Shown: piece by piece, positions 37,246 to 50,800 of the stretch
Position numbering within the stretch: position 1 is the stretch's first letter
How the letters are laid out: every line of letters starts with the position of its first letter
From: Anthopleura xanthogrammica
Taxonomy: Eukaryota > Cnidaria > Anthozoa > Actiniaria > Actiniidae
DNA: 64,000 bases
NCBI GenBank assembly: GCA_964019055.1
Contig: OZ025207.1
Location: 7,243,501-7,307,500, forward strand
Direction of reading: 5' to 3'
Program-made: the position numbers and the translations under genes
The notes under the pieces: model-generated
What the model was told of the DNA's origin: nothing
Database searches by the model: none
Seen by the model: the letters and a program-made list of their open reading frames with translations, nothing else

Positions 37246-38512
37246 TTTTAACCCTAACAATGAGGTTTTTTGCTGATGGGATGACTTTTTTGCCAAAAAC
37301 ACCACATTATTGCTGATGAAAAAAACGTATTGGCTGAAAACACGACGTTTTGACTGATAAAATGAAGTTTTTGGTGAGAAAATGAGATTTTTGGTGAAAA
37401 AAGGTGTTTTTTGCTGAAATTTTTTTTTTGGCTAAGAATTTTCTTTTGCCGATAACACGACGTTTTCACTGCTAAAAGCACATTTTGGGCGCGAACAGCA
37501 CATTTTTGGTGAGAAAAAGAGGGTTTTGCTGAGAAAAAAGCATTTTGGCTGAAAAAAGGTCATTTTAACCCTAAGAATGAGGTTTTTTGCTGATGGGATG
37601 ACTTTTTTGCCAAAAACACCACATTATTGCTGATGAAAAAACCTATTGGCTGAAAACACGACATTTTGACTGATAAAATGAAGTTTTTGGTGAGAAAATG
37701 AGATTTTTGGTGAAAAAAGGTGTTTTTTGCTGAAATTTTTTTTTTGGCTAAGAATTTTCTTTTGCCGATAACACGACGTTTTCACTGCTAAAAGCACATT
37801 TTGGGCGCGAACAGCACATTTTTGGTGAGAAAAAGAGGGTTTTGCTGAGAAAAAAGCATTTTGGCTGAAAAAAGGTCATTTTAACCCTAAGAATGAGGTT
37901 TTTTGCTGATGGGATGACTTTTTTGCCAAAAACACGACATTATTGCTGATGAAAAAAACCTATTGGCTGAAAACACGACATTTTGACTGATAAAATGAAG
38001 TTTTTGGTGAGAAAATGAGATTTTTGGTGAAAAAAGGTGTTTTTTGCTAAAAATTTTTTTTTGGCTAAGAATTTTCTTTGGCCGATAACACGACGTTTTC
38101 ACTGCTAAAAGCACATTTTGGGCGCGAACAGCACATTTTTGGTGAGAAAAAGAGGGTTTTGCTGAGAAAAAAGCATTTTGGCTGAAAAAAGGTCATTTTA
38201 ACCCTAACAATGAGGTTTTTTTCTGATGGGATGACTTTTTTGCCAAAAATACCACATTATTGCTGATGAAAAAAATGTATTGGCTGAAAACACGACGTTT
38301 TGACTGATAAAACGAAGTTTTTGGTGAGAAAATGAGATTTTTGGTGAAAAAAGGTATTTTTTGCTGAAATTTTTTTTTTGGCTGAGAATTTTATTTGGCC
38401 GATAACACGACGTTTTCACTGCTAAAAGCACATTTTGGGCGCGAAAAGCACATTTTTGGTGAGAAAAAGAGGGTTTTGCTGAGAAAAAAGCATTTTTGCT
38501 GAAAAAAGGTCA
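37246..38512. repeat. Tetramer PQRS, first copy (1267 bp)
   Basis: Four monomers named here P, Q, R and S. Q and R begin CCCTAAGAATG and carry CGACATTTTGACTG. S carries TTTTTTTCTGATGGG, AAAATACC, ATGTATTGG, GATAAAACGAAG, GGTATTTTTTGC and ATTTTATTTGGCC. The block recurs at 38513 and, with its first unit altered, at 40596. Confidence 0.88.
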
Positions 38513-40595
38513 TTTTAACCCTAACAATGAGGTTTTTTGCTGATGGGATGACTTTTTTGCCAAAAACACCACATTATTGCTGATGAAAAAAACGTATTGG
38601 CTGAAAACACGACGTTTTGGCTGATAAAACGAAGTTTTTGGTGAGAAAATGAGATTTTTGGTGAAAAAAGGTGTTTTTTGCTGAAATTTTTTTTTTGGCT
38701 AAGAATTTTCTTTTGCCGATAACACGACGTTTTCACTGCTAAAAGCACATTTTGGGCGCGAACAGCACATTTTTGGTGAGAAAAAGAGGGTTTTGCTGAG
38801 AAAAAAGCATTTTGGCTGAAAAAAGGTCATTTTAACCCTAAGAATGAGGTTTTTTGCTGATGGGATGACTTTTTTGCCAAAAACACCACATTATTGCTGA
38901 TGAAAAAACCTATTGGCTGAAAACACGACATTTTGACTGATAAAATGAAGTTTTTGGTGAGAAAATGAGATTTTTGGTGAAAAAAGGTGTTTTTTGCTGA
39001 AATTTTTTTTTTGGCTAAGAATTTTCTTTTGCCGATAACACGACGTTTTCACTGCTAAAAGCACATTTTGGGCGCGAACAGCACATTTTTGGTGAGAAAA
39101 AGAGGGTTTTGCTGAGAAAAAAGCATTTTGGCTGAAAAAAGGTCATTTTAACCCTAAGAATGAGGTTTTTTGCTGATGGGATGACTTTTTTGCCAAAAAC
39201 ACGACATTATTGCTGATGAAAAAAACCTATTGGCTGAAAACACGACATTTTGACTGATAAAATGAAGTTTTTGGTGAGAAAATGAGATTTTTGGTGAAAA
39301 AAGGTGTTTTTTGCTAAAAATTTTTTTTTGGCTAAGAATTTTCTTTGGCCGATAACACGACGTTTTCACTGCTAAAAGCACATTTTGGGCGCGAACAGCA
39401 CATTTTTGGTGAGAAAAAGAGGGTTTTGCTGAGAAAAAAGCATTTTGGCTGAAAAAAGGTCATTTTAACCCTAACAATGAGGTTTTTTTCTGATGGGATG
39501 ACTTTTTTGCCAAAAATACCACATTATTGCTGATGAAAAAAATGTATTGGCTGAAAACACGACGTTTTGACTGATAAAACGAAGTTTTTGGTGAGAAAAT
39601 GAGATTTTTGGTGAAAAAAGGTATTTTTTGCTGAAATTTTTTTTTTGGCTGAGAATTTTATTTGGCCGATAACACGACGTTTTCACTGCTAAAAGCACAT
39701 TTTGGGCGCGAAAAGCACATTTTTGGTGAGAAAAAGAGGGTTTTGCTGAGAAAAAAGCATTTTTGCTGAAAAAAGGTCATTTTAACCCTAACAATGAGGT
39801 TTTTTGCTGATGGGATGACTTTTTTGCCAAAAACACCACATTATTGCTGATGAAAAAAACGTATTGGCTGAAAACACGACGTTTTGACTGATAAAATGAA
39901 GTTTTTGGTGAGAAAATGAGATTTTTGGTGAAAAAAGGTGTTTTTTGCTGAAATTTTTTTTTTGGCTGAGAATTTTGTTTGGCCGGTAACACGACGTTTT
40001 CACTGCTAAAAGCACATTTTGGGCGCGAACAGCACATTTTTGGTTAGAAAAAGAGGGTTTTGCTGAGAAAAAAGCATTTTTGCTGAAAAAAGGTCATTTT
40101 AACCCTAACAATGAGGTTTTTTGCTGATGGGATGACTTTTTTGCCAAAAACACCACATTATTGCTGATGAAAAAAACGTATTGGCTGAAAACACGACGTT
40201 TTGGCTGATAAAATGAAGTTTTTGGTGAGAAAATGAGATTTTTGGTGAAAAAAGGTGTTTTTTGCTAAACATTTTTTTTTGGCTAAGAATTTTCTTTTGC
40301 CGATAACACGACGTTTTCACTGCTACCAGCACATTTTGGGCGCGAACAGCACATTTTTGGTGAGAAAAAGAGGGTTTTGCTGAGAAAAAAGCATTTTGGC
40401 TGAAAAAAGGTCATTTTAACCCTAACAATGAGGTTTTTTGCTGATGGGATGACTTTTTTGCCAAAAACACCACATTATTGCTGATGAAAAAAACGTATTG
40501 GCTGAAAACACGACGTTTTGGCTGATAAAATGAAGTTTTTGGTGAGAAAATGAGGGTGTTGCTGAGAAAAAAGCATTTTGGCTGAAAAAAGGTCA
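38513..40595. repeat. PQRSTU plus truncated seventh monomer (2083 bp)
   Basis: PQRS as above, then T (GGCCGGTAAC near 39983, GGTTAGAAAAAG near 40042), U (GCTACCAGC near 40323) and a 182-bp remnant of V. The same series recurs 2083 bp downstream: S at 39463 and 41546, T at 39780 and 41863, U at 40097 and 42180. Confidence 0.9.
40414..40595. repeat. 182-bp chimeric monomer, 135 bp missing
   Basis: Near 40540-40565 the sequence reads TTTTTGGTGAGAAAATGAG and then GGTGTTGCTGAG. The left part is subunit 7 and the right part subunit 14-15. In the reference monomer, subunits 7 and 14 start 135 bp apart (13283, 13418) and share TTTTTGGTGAGAAAA, which equals the missing length. The right side carries the GGGTGTTGCTG and CCCTAAGAATG states found at 35626-35690 and 36890-36945, so it joins two different monomer types and is not a simple internal deletion. 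Confidence 0.9.
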
Positions 40596-42814
40596 TTTTA
40601 ACCCTAAGAATGAGGTTTTTTGCTGATGGGATGACTTTTTTGCCAAAAATACCACATTATTGCTGATGAAAAAAATGTATTGGCTGAAAACACGACGTTT
40701 TGGCTGATAAAATGAAGTTTTTGGTGAGAAAATGAGATTTTTGGTGAAAAAAGGTGTTTTTTGCTGAAATTTTTTTTTTGGCTAAGAATTTTCTTTTGCC
40801 GATAACACGACGTTTTCACTGCTAAAAGCACATTTTGGGCGCGAACAGCACATTTTTGGTGAGAAAAAGAGGGTTTTGCTGAGAAAAAAGCATTTTGGCT
40901 GAAAAAAGGTCATTTTAACCCTAAGAATGAGGTTTTTTGCTGATGGGATGACTTTTTTGCCAAAAACACCACATTATTGCTGATGAAAAAACCTATTGGC
41001 TGAAAACACGACATTTTGACTGATAAAATGAAGTTTTTGGTGAGAAAATGAGATTTTTGGTGAAAAAAGGTGTTTTTTGCTGAAATTTTTTTTTTGGCTA
41101 AGAATTTTCTTTTGCCGATAACACGACGTTTTCACTGCTAAAAGCACATTTTGGGCGCGAACAGCACATTTTTGGTGAGAAAAAGAGGGTTTTCCTGAGA
41201 AAAAAGCATTTTGGCTGAAAAAAGGTCATTTTAACCCTAAGAATGAGGTTTTTTGCTGATGGGATGACTTTTTTGCCAAAAACACGACATTATTGCTGAT
41301 GAAAAAAACCTATTGGCTGAAAACACGACATTTTGACTGATAAAATGAAGTTTTTGGTGAGAAAATGAGATTTTTGGTGAAAAAAGGTGTTTTTTGCTAA
41401 AAATTTTTTTTTGGCTAAGAATTTTCTTTGGCCGATAACACGACGTTTTCACTGCTAAAAGCACATTTTGGGCGCGAACAGCACATTTTTGGTGAGAAAA
41501 AGAGGGTTTTGCTGAGAAAAAAGCATTTTGGCTGAAAAAAGGTCATTTTAACCCTAACAATGAGGTTTTTTTCTGATGGGATGACTTTTTTGCCAAAAAT
41601 ACCACATTATTGCTGATGAAAAAAATGTATTGGCTGAAAACACGACGTTTTGACTGATAAAACGAAGTTTTTGGTGAGAAAATGAGATTTTTGGTGAAAA
41701 AAGGTATTTTTTGCTGAAATTTTTTTTTTGGCTGAGAATTTTATTTGGCCGATAACACGACGTTTTCACTGCTAAAAGCACATTTTGGGCGCGAAAAGCA
41801 CATTTTTGGTGAGAAAAAGAGGGTTTTGCTGAGAAAAAAGCATTTTTGCTGAAAAAAGGTCATTTTAACCCTAACAATGAGGTTTTTTGCTGATGGGATG
41901 ACTTTTTTGCCAAAAACACCACATTATTGCTGATGAAAAAAACGTATTGGCTGAAAACACGACGTTTTGACTGATAAAATGAAGTTTTTGGTGAGAAAAT
42001 GAGATTTTTGGTGAAAAAAGGTGTTTTTTGCTGAAATTTTTTTTTTGGCTGAGAATTTTGTTTGGCCGGTAACACGACGTTTTCACTGCTAAAAGCACAT
42101 TTTGGGCGCGAACAGCACATTTTTGGTTAGAAAAAGAGGGTTTTGCTGAGAAAAAAGCATTTTTGCTGAAAAAAGGTCATTTTAACCCTAACAATGAGGT
42201 TTTTTGCTGATGGGATGACTTTTTTGCCAAAAACACCACATTATTGCTGATGAAAAAAACGTATTGGCTGAAAACACGACGTTTTGGCTGATAAAATGAA
42301 GTTTTTGGTGAGAAAATGAGATTTTTGGTGAAAAAAGGTGTTTTTTGCTAAACATTTTTTTTTGGCTAAGAATTTTCTTTTGCCGATAACACGACGTTTT
42401 CACTGCTACCAGCACATTTTGGGCGCGAACAGCACATTTTTGGTGAGAAAAAGAGGGTTTTGCTGAGAAAAAAGCATTTTGGCTGAAAAAAGGTCATTTT
42501 AACCCTAACAATGAGGTTTTTTGCTGATGGGATGACTTTTTTGCCAAAAACACCACATTATTGCTGATGAAAAAAACGTATTGGCTGAAAACACGACGTT
42601 TTGGCTGATAAAATGAAGTTTTTGGTGAGAAAATGAGATTTTTGGAGAAAAAAAGGTGTTTTTTGCTAAACATTTTTTTTTGGCTAAGAATTTTCTTTGG
42701 CCGATAACACGACGTTTTCACTGCTAAAAGCACATTTTGGGCGCGAACAGCACATTTTTGGTGAGAAAAAGAGGGCTTTGCTGAGAAAAAAGCATTTTGG
42801 CTGAAAAAAGGTCA
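40596..42814. repeat. Second PQRSTU series with a full-length V
   Basis: This copy begins with a P whose first part has AAAATACC and ATGTATTGG, unlike the earlier P copies, and from the variable segment on matches them. Q, R, S, T and U follow at the 2083-bp shift, with all markers kept (GGCCGGTAAC near 42066, GCTACCAGC near 42406). V at 42497 is a full 318-bp monomer with GGAGAAAAAAAGG, which shows what the truncated copy lost. Confidence 0.88.
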
Positions 42815-44715
42815 TTTTAACCCTAACAATGAGGTTTTTTGCTGATGGGATGACTTTTTTGCCAAAAACACCACATTATTGCTGATGAAAAAAACGTATT
42901 GGCTGAAAACACGACATTTTGACTGATAAAATGAAGTTTTTGGTGAGAAAATGAGATTTTTGGTGAAAAAAGGTGTTTTTTGCTAAAAATTTTTTTTTGG
43001 CTAAGAATTTTCTTTTTCCGATAACACGACGTTTTCACTGCTAAAAGCACATTTTGGGCGCGAACAGCACATTTTTGGTGAGAAAAAGAGGGTTTTGCTG
43101 AGAAAAAAGCATTTTTGCTGAAAAAAGGTCATTTTAACCCTAACAATGAGGTTTTTTGCTGATGGGATGACTTTTTTGCCAAAAACACCACATTATTGCT
43201 GATGAAAAAAACGTATTGGCTGAAAACACGACGTTTTGGCTGATAAAATGAAGTTTTTGGTGAGAAAATGAGATTTTTGGTGAAAAAAGGTGTTTTTGGC
43301 TGACAATTTTTTTTTGGCTGAGAATTTTGTTTTGCCGATAACACGACGTTTTAACTGCTAAAAGCACATTTTCGGCGCGAACAGCACATTTTTGGTGAGA
43401 AAAAGAGGGTTTTGCTGAGAAAAAGCATTTTTGCTGAAAAAAGGTCATTTTAACCCTAACAATGAGGTTTTTTGCTGATGGGATGTTTTTTCTGCCAAAA
43501 ACACGACATTATTGCTGATGAAAAAAACGTATTGGCTGAAAACACGACGTTTTGGCTGATAAAATGAAGTTTTTGGTGAGAAAATGAGATTTTTGGTGAA
43601 AAAAGGTGTTTTTGGCTGACAATTTTTTTTTGGCTGAGAATTTTGTTTTGCCGATAACACGACGTTTTCACTGCTAAAAGCACATTTTGGGCGCGAACAG
43701 CACATTTTTGGTGAGAAAAAGAGGGTTTTGCTGGGAAAAAAGCATTTTGGTTGAAAAAAGGTCATTTTAACCCTAACAATGAGGTTTTTTGTTGATGGGA
43801 TGACTTTTCTGCCAGAAACACCACATTATTGCTGATGAAAAAAACGTATTGGCTGAAAACACGACATTTTGACTGATAAAATGAAGTTTTTGGTGAGAAA
43901 ATGAGATTTTTGGTGAAAAAAGGTGTTTTTTGCTGAAAATTTTTTTTTGGCTAAGAATTTTCTTTCTCCGATAACACGACGTTTTCACTGCTAAAAGCAC
44001 ATTTTGGGCGCGAACAGCACATTTTTGGTGAGAAAAAGAGGGTTTTGCTGAGAAAAAAGCATTTTTGCTGAAAAAAGGTCATTTTAACCCTAACAATGAG
44101 GTTTTTTGCTGATGAGATGACTTTTTTGCCAAAAACACGACATTATTGCCGATGAAAAAAACGTATTGGCTGAAAACACGACATTTTGACTGATAAAATG
44201 AAGTTTTTGGTGAGAAAATGAGAATTTGGGTGAAAAAAGGTTTTTTTTGCTGACAATTTTTTTTTGGCTGAGAATTTTATTTGGCCAATAACAAGACGTT
44301 TTCACTGCTAAAAGCACATTTTGGGCGCGAACAGCACATTTTTGGTGAGAAAAAGAGGGTTTTGCTGAGAAAAAAGCATTTTTGCTGAAAAAAGGTCATT
44401 TTAACCCTAACAATGAGGTTTTTTGCTGATGGGATGACTTTTCTGCCAAAAACACCACATTATTGCTGATGAAAAAAACGTACTGGCTGAATACACGACG
44501 TTTTGGCAGATAAAATGAAGTTTTTGGTGAGAAAATGAGATTTTTGGTGAAAAAAGGTGTTTTTGGCTGAAAATTTTTTTTTGGCTGAGAATTTTGTTTT
44601 GCCGATAACACGACGTTTTCACTGCTAAAAGCACATTTTGGGCGCGAACAGCACATTTTTGGTGAGAAAAAGAGGGTTTTGCTGAGAAAAAAGCATTTTT
44701 GCTGAAAAAAGGTCA
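42815..44715. repeat. Irregular monomers between two HOR domains
   Basis: Six monomers of mixed type. One (from 43448) has GGGATGTTTTTTCTGCC in place of GGGATGACTTTTTTGCC. Another (from about 43765) has GTTGATGGG and CTGCCAGAAACACC. GGCTGACAAT with GTTTTGCC appears here and becomes common further on. No clear period. Confidence 0.65.
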
Positions 44716-47700
44716 TTTTAACCCTAACAATGAGGTTTTTTGCTGATGGGATGACTTTTCTGCCAAAAACACCACATTATTGCTGATGAAAAAAACGTAC
44801 TGGCTGAATACACGACGTTTTGGCAGATAAAATGAAGTTTTTGGTGAGAAAATGAGATTTTTGGTGAAAAAAGGTGTTTTTTGCTGACAATTTTTTTTTG
44901 GCTGAGAATTTTGTTTTGCCGATAACACGACGTTTTCACTGCTAAAAGCACATTTTGGGCGCGAACAGCACATTTTTGGTGAGAAAAAGAGGGTTTTGCT
45001 GGGAAAAAAGCATTTTTGCTGAAAAAAGGTCATTTTAACCCTAACAATGAGGTTTTTTGCTGATGGGATGACTTTTCTGCCAGAAACACCACATTATTGC
45101 AAATGAAAAAAACGTATTGGCTTAAAACACGACATTTTGACTGATAAAATGAAGTTTTTGGTGAGAAAATGAGATTTTTGGTGAAAAAAGGTGTTTTTTG
45201 CTGACAATTTTTTTTTGGCTGAGAATTTTATTTGGCCAATAACACGACGTTTTCACTGCTAAAAGCACATTTTGGGCGCGAACAGCACATTTTTGGTGAG
45301 AAAAAGAGGGTTTTGCTGAGAAAAAAGCATTTTTGCTGAAAAAAGGTCATTTTAACCCTAACAATGAGGTTTTTTGCTGATGGGATGACTTTTCTGCCAA
45401 AAACACCACATTATTGCTGATGAAAAAAACGTACTGGCTGAATACACGAGGTTTTGGCTGATAAAATGAAGTTTTTGGTGAGAAAATGAGATTTTTGGTG
45501 AAAAAAGGTGTTTTTTGCTGAAATTTTTTTTTTGGCTGAGAATTTTCTTTGGCCGATAACACGACGTTTTCACTGCTAAAAGCACATTTTGGGCGCGAAC
45601 AGCACATTTTTGGTGAGAAAAAGAGGGTTTTGCTGAGAAAAAAGCATTTTGGCTGAAAAAAGGTCATTTTAACCCTAACAATGAGGTTTTTTGCTGATGG
45701 GATGACTTTTTTGCCAAAAACACGACATTATTGCCGATGAAAAAAACGTATTGGCTAAAAACACGACATTTTCACTGATAAAATGGAGTTTTTGGTGAGA
45801 AAATGAGATTTTGGGTGAAAAAAGGTTTTTTTTGCTGACAATTTTTTTTGGGCTGAGAATTTTATTTGGCCAATAACACGACGTTTTCACTGCTAAAAGC
45901 ACATTTTGGGCGCGAACAGCACATTTTTGGTGAGAAAAAGAGGGTTTTGCTGAGAAAAAAGCATTTTTGCTGAAAAAAGGTCATTTTAACCCTAACAATG
46001 AGGTTTTTTGCTGATGGGATGACTTTCCTGCCAAAAACACCACATTATTGCTGATGAAAAAAACGTACTGGCTGAATACACGACGTTTTGGCAGATAAAA
46101 TGAAGTTTTTGGTGAGAAAATGAGATTTTTGGTGAAAAAAGGTGTTTTTGGCTGACAATTTTTTTTTGGCTGAGAATTTTGTTTTGCCGATAACACGACG
46201 TTTTCACTGCTAAAAGCACATTTTGGGCGCGAACAGCACATTTTTGGTGAGAAAAAGAGGGTTTTGCTGGGAAAAAAGCATTTTTGCTGAAAAAAGGTCA
46301 TTTTAACCCTAACAATGAGGTTTTTTGCTGATGGGATGACTTTTCTGCCAGAAACACCACATTATTGCAAATGAAAAAAACGTATTGGCTTAAAACACGA
46401 CATTTTGACTGATAAAATGAAGTTTTTGGTGAGAAAATGAGATTTTTGGTGAAAAAAGGTGTTTTTTGCTGACAATTTTTTTTTGGCTGAGAATTTTATT
46501 TGGCCAATAACACGACGTTTTCACTGCTAAAAGCACATTTTGGGCGCGAACAGCACATTTTTGGTGAGAAAAAGAGGGTTTTGCTGAGAAAAAAGCATTT
46601 TTGCTGAAAAAAGGTCATTTTAACCCTAACAATGAGGTTTTTTGCTGATGGGATGACTTTTCTGCCAAAAACACCACATTATTGCTGATGAAAAAAACGT
46701 ACTGGCTGAATACACGAGGTTTTGGCTGATAAAATGAAGTTTTTGGTGAGAAAATGAGATTTTTGGTGAAAAAAGGTGTTTTTTGCTGAAATTTTTTTTT
46801 TGGCTGAGAATTTTCTTTGGCCGATAACACGACGTTTTCACTGCTAAAAGCACATTTTGGGCGCGAACAGCACATTTTTGGTGAGAAAAAGAGGGTTTTG
46901 CTGAGAAAAAAGCATTTTGGCTGAAAAAAGGTCATTTTAACCCTAACAATGAGGTTTTTTGCTGATGGGATGACTTTTTTGCCAAAAACACGACATTATT
47001 GCCGATGAAAAAAACGTATTGGCTAAAAACACGACATTTTCACTGATAAAATGGAGTTTTTGGTGAGAAAATGAGATTTTGGGTGAAAAAAGGTTTTTTT
47101 TGCTGACAATTTTTTTTTGGCTGAGAATTTTATTTGGCCAATAACACGACGTTTTCACTGCTAAAAGCACATTTTGGGCGCGAACAGCACATTTTTGGTG
47201 AGAAAAAGAGGGTTTTGCTGAGAAAAAAGCATTTGTGCTGAAAAAAGTCATTTTAACCCTAACAATGAGGTTTTTTGCTGATGGGATGACTTTCCTGCCA
47301 AAAACACCACATTATTGCTGATGAAAAAAACGTACTGGCTGAATACACGACGTTTTGGCAGATAAAATGAAGTTTTTGGTGAGAAAATGAGATTTTTGGT
47401 GAAAAAAGGTGTTTTTGGCTGACAATTTTTTTTTGGCTGAGAATTTTGTTTTGCCGATAACACGACGTTTTCACTGCTAAAAGCACATTTTGGGCGCGAA
47501 CAGCACATTTTTGGTGAGAAAAAGAGGGTTTTGCTGGGAAAAAAGCATTTTTGCTGAAAAAAGGTCATTTTAACCCTAACAATGAGGTTTTTTGCTGATG
47601 GGATGACTTTTCTGCCAGAAACACCACATTATTGCAAATGAAAAAAACGTATTGGCTTAAAACACGACATTTTGACTGATAAAATGAAGTTTTTGGTGAG

Positions 47701-47884
47701 AAAATGAGATTTTTGGTGAAAAAAGGTGTTTTTTGCTGACAATTTTTTTTTGGCTGAGAATTTTATTTGGCCAATAACACGACGTTTTCACTGCTAAAAG
47801 CACATTTTGGGCGCGAACAGCACATTTTTGGTGAGAAAAAGAGGGTTTTGCTGAGAAAAAAGCATTTTGGCTGAAAAAATGTCA
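44716..47884. repeat. Tetramer HOR, about 2.5 copies (1267-1268 bp)
   Basis: Copies start at 44716, 45984 and 47251, the last covering two monomers. Order: (1) CGTACTGGCTGAATACACG with GGCAGATAAAATG; (2) CTGCCAGAAACACC, GCAAATGAAAAAAACG and GGCTTAAAACACG; (3) CGTACTGG with CACGAGGTTTTGG; (4) GCCGATGAAAAAAACG, GACATTTTCACTG and GATAAAATGGAG. Each marker recurs at the stated shift. One base is lost in AAAAAAGTCATTTT near 47246. Confidence 0.9.
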
Positions 47885-50800
47885 TTTTAACCCTAACAAT
47901 GAGGTTTTTTTGCTGATGGGATGACTTTTTTGCCAAAAACACCACATTATTGCTGATGAAAAAAACGTATTGGCTGAAAACACGACGTTTTGGCTGATAA
48001 AATGAAGTTTTTGGTGAGAAAATGAGATTTTTGGTGAAAAAAGGTGTTTTTTGCTGAAAATTTTTTAATGGCTGAGAATTTTCTTTTGCCGATAACACGA
48101 CGTTTTCACTGCTAAAAGCACATTTTGGGCGCGAACAGCACATTTTTGGTGAGAAAAAGAGGGTTTTGCTGAGAAAAAAGCATTTTTGCTGAAAAAAGGT
48201 CATTTTAACCCTAACAATGAGGTTTTTTGCTGATGGGATGACTTTTTTGCCAAAAACACCACATTATTGCTGATGAAAAAAACGTATTGGCTGAAAACAC
48301 GACGTTTTGGCTGATAAAATGAAGTTTTTGGTGAGAAAATGAGATTTTTGGTGAAAAAAGGTGTTTTTGGCTGACAATTTTTTTTTGGCTGAGAATTTTC
48401 TTTGGCCGATAACACGACGTTTTCACTGCTAAAAGCACATTTTGGGCGCGAACAGCACATTTTTGGTGAGAAAAAGAGGGTTTTGCTGAGAAAAAAGCAT
48501 TTTGGCTGAAAAAATGTCATTTTAACCCTAACAATGAGGTTTTTTTGCTGATGGGATGACTTTTTTGCCAAAAACACCACATTATTGCTGATGAAAAAAA
48601 CGTATTGGCTGAAAACACGACGTTTTGGCTGATAAAATGAAGTTTTTGGTGAGAAAATGAGATTTTTGGTGAAAAAAGGTGTTTTTTGCTGAAAATTTTT
48701 TTTTGGCTAAGAATTTTCTTTTGCCGATAACACGACGTTTTCACTGCTAAAAGCACATTTTGGGCGCGAACAGCACATTTTTGGTGAGAAAAAGAGGGTT
48801 TTGCTGAGAAAAAAGCATTTTTGCTGAAAAAAGGTCATTTTAACCCTAACAATGAGGTTTTTTGCTGATGGGATGACTTTTTTGCCAAAAACACGACGTT
48901 ATTGCTGGTGAAAACAACGTACTGGCTGAATACACGACGTTTTGGCAGATAAAATGAAGTTTTTGGTGAGAAAATGAGATTTTTGGTAAAAAAAGGTGTT
49001 TTTTGCTGACAATTTTTTTTTGGCTGAGAATTTTATTTGGCCAATAACACGACGTTTTCACTGCTAAAAGCACATTTTGGGCGCGAACAGCACATTTTTG
49101 GTGAGAAAAAGAGGGTTTTGCTGAGAAAAAAGCATTTTGGCTGAAAAAATGTCATTTTAACCCTAACAATGAGGTTTTTTTGCTGATGGGATGACTTTTT
49201 TGCCAAAAACACCACATTATTGCTGATGAAAAAAACGTATTGGCTGAAAACACGACGTTTTGGCTGATAAAATGAAGTTTTTGGTGAGAAAATGAGATTT
49301 TTGGTGAAAAAAGGTGTCTTTTGCTGAAAATTTTTTAATGGCTAAGAATTTTCTTTTGCCGATAACACGACGTTTTCACTGCTAAAAGCACATTTTGGGC
49401 GCGAACAGCACATTTTTGGTGAGAAAAAGAGGGTTTTGCTGAGAAAAAAGCATTTTTGCTGAAAAAAGGTCATTTTAACCCTAACAATGAGGTTTTTTGC
49501 TGATGGGATGACTTTTTTGCCAAAAACACGACGTTATTGCTGGTGAAAACAACGTACTGGCTGAATACACGACGTTTTGGCAGATAAAATGAAGTTTTTG
49601 GTGAGAAAATGAGATTTTTGGTAAAAAAAGGTGTTTTTTGCTGACAATTTTTTTTTGGCTGAGAATTTTATTTGGCCAATAACACGACGTTTTCACTGCT
49701 AAAAGCACATTTTGGGCGCGAACAGCACATTTTTGGTGAGAAAAAGAGGGTTTTGCTGAGAAAAAAGCATTTTTGCTGAAAAAAGGTCATTTTAACCCTA
49801 ACAATGAGGTTTTTTGCTGATGGGATGACTTTTTTGCCAAAAACACGACGTTATTGCTGGTGAAAACAACGTACTGGCTGAATACACGACGTTTTGGCAG
49901 ATAAAATGAAGTTTTTGGTGAGAAAATGAGATTTTTGGTAAAAAAAGGTGTTTTTTGCTGACAATTTTTTTTTGGCTGAGAATTTTATTTGGCCAATAAC
50001 ACGACGTTTTCACTGCTAAAAGCACATTTTGGGCGCGAACAGCACATTTTTGGTGAGAAAAAGAGGGTTTTGCTGAGAAAAAAGCATTTTGGCTGAAAAA
50101 ATGTCATTTTAACCCTAACAATGAGGTTTTTTTGCTGATGGGATGACTTTTTTGCCAAAAACACCACATTATTGCTGATGAAAAAAACGTATTGGCTGAA
50201 AACACGACGTTTTGGCTGATAAAATGAAGTTTTTGGTGAGAAAATGAGATTTTTGGTGAAAAAAGGTGTCTTTTGCTGAAAATTTTTTAATGGCTAAGAA
50301 TTTTCTTTTGCCGATAACACGACGTTTTCACTGCTAAAAGCACATTTTGGGCGCGAACAGCACATTTTTGGTGAGAAAAAGAGGGTTTTGCTGAGAAAAA
50401 AGCATTTTTGCTGAAAAAAGGTCATTTTAACCCTAACAATGAGGTTTTTGGCTGATGGGATGACTTTTTTGCCAAAAACACGACATTATTGCTGATGAAA
50501 AAAACGTATTGGCTGAAAACACGACGTTTTGGCTGATAAAATGAAGTTTTTGGTGAGAAAATGAGATTTTTGGTGAAAAAAGGTGTTTTTGGCTGACAAT
50601 TTTTGTTTGGCTGAGAATTTTCTTTGGCCGATAACACGACGTTTTCACTGCTAAAAGCACATTTTGGGCGCGAACAGCACATTTTTGGTGAGAAAAAGAG
50701 GGTTTTGCTGAGAAAAAAGCATTTTGGCTGAAAAAATGTCATTTTAACCCTAACAATGAGGTTTTTTTGCTGATGGGATGACTTTTTTGCCAAAAACACC

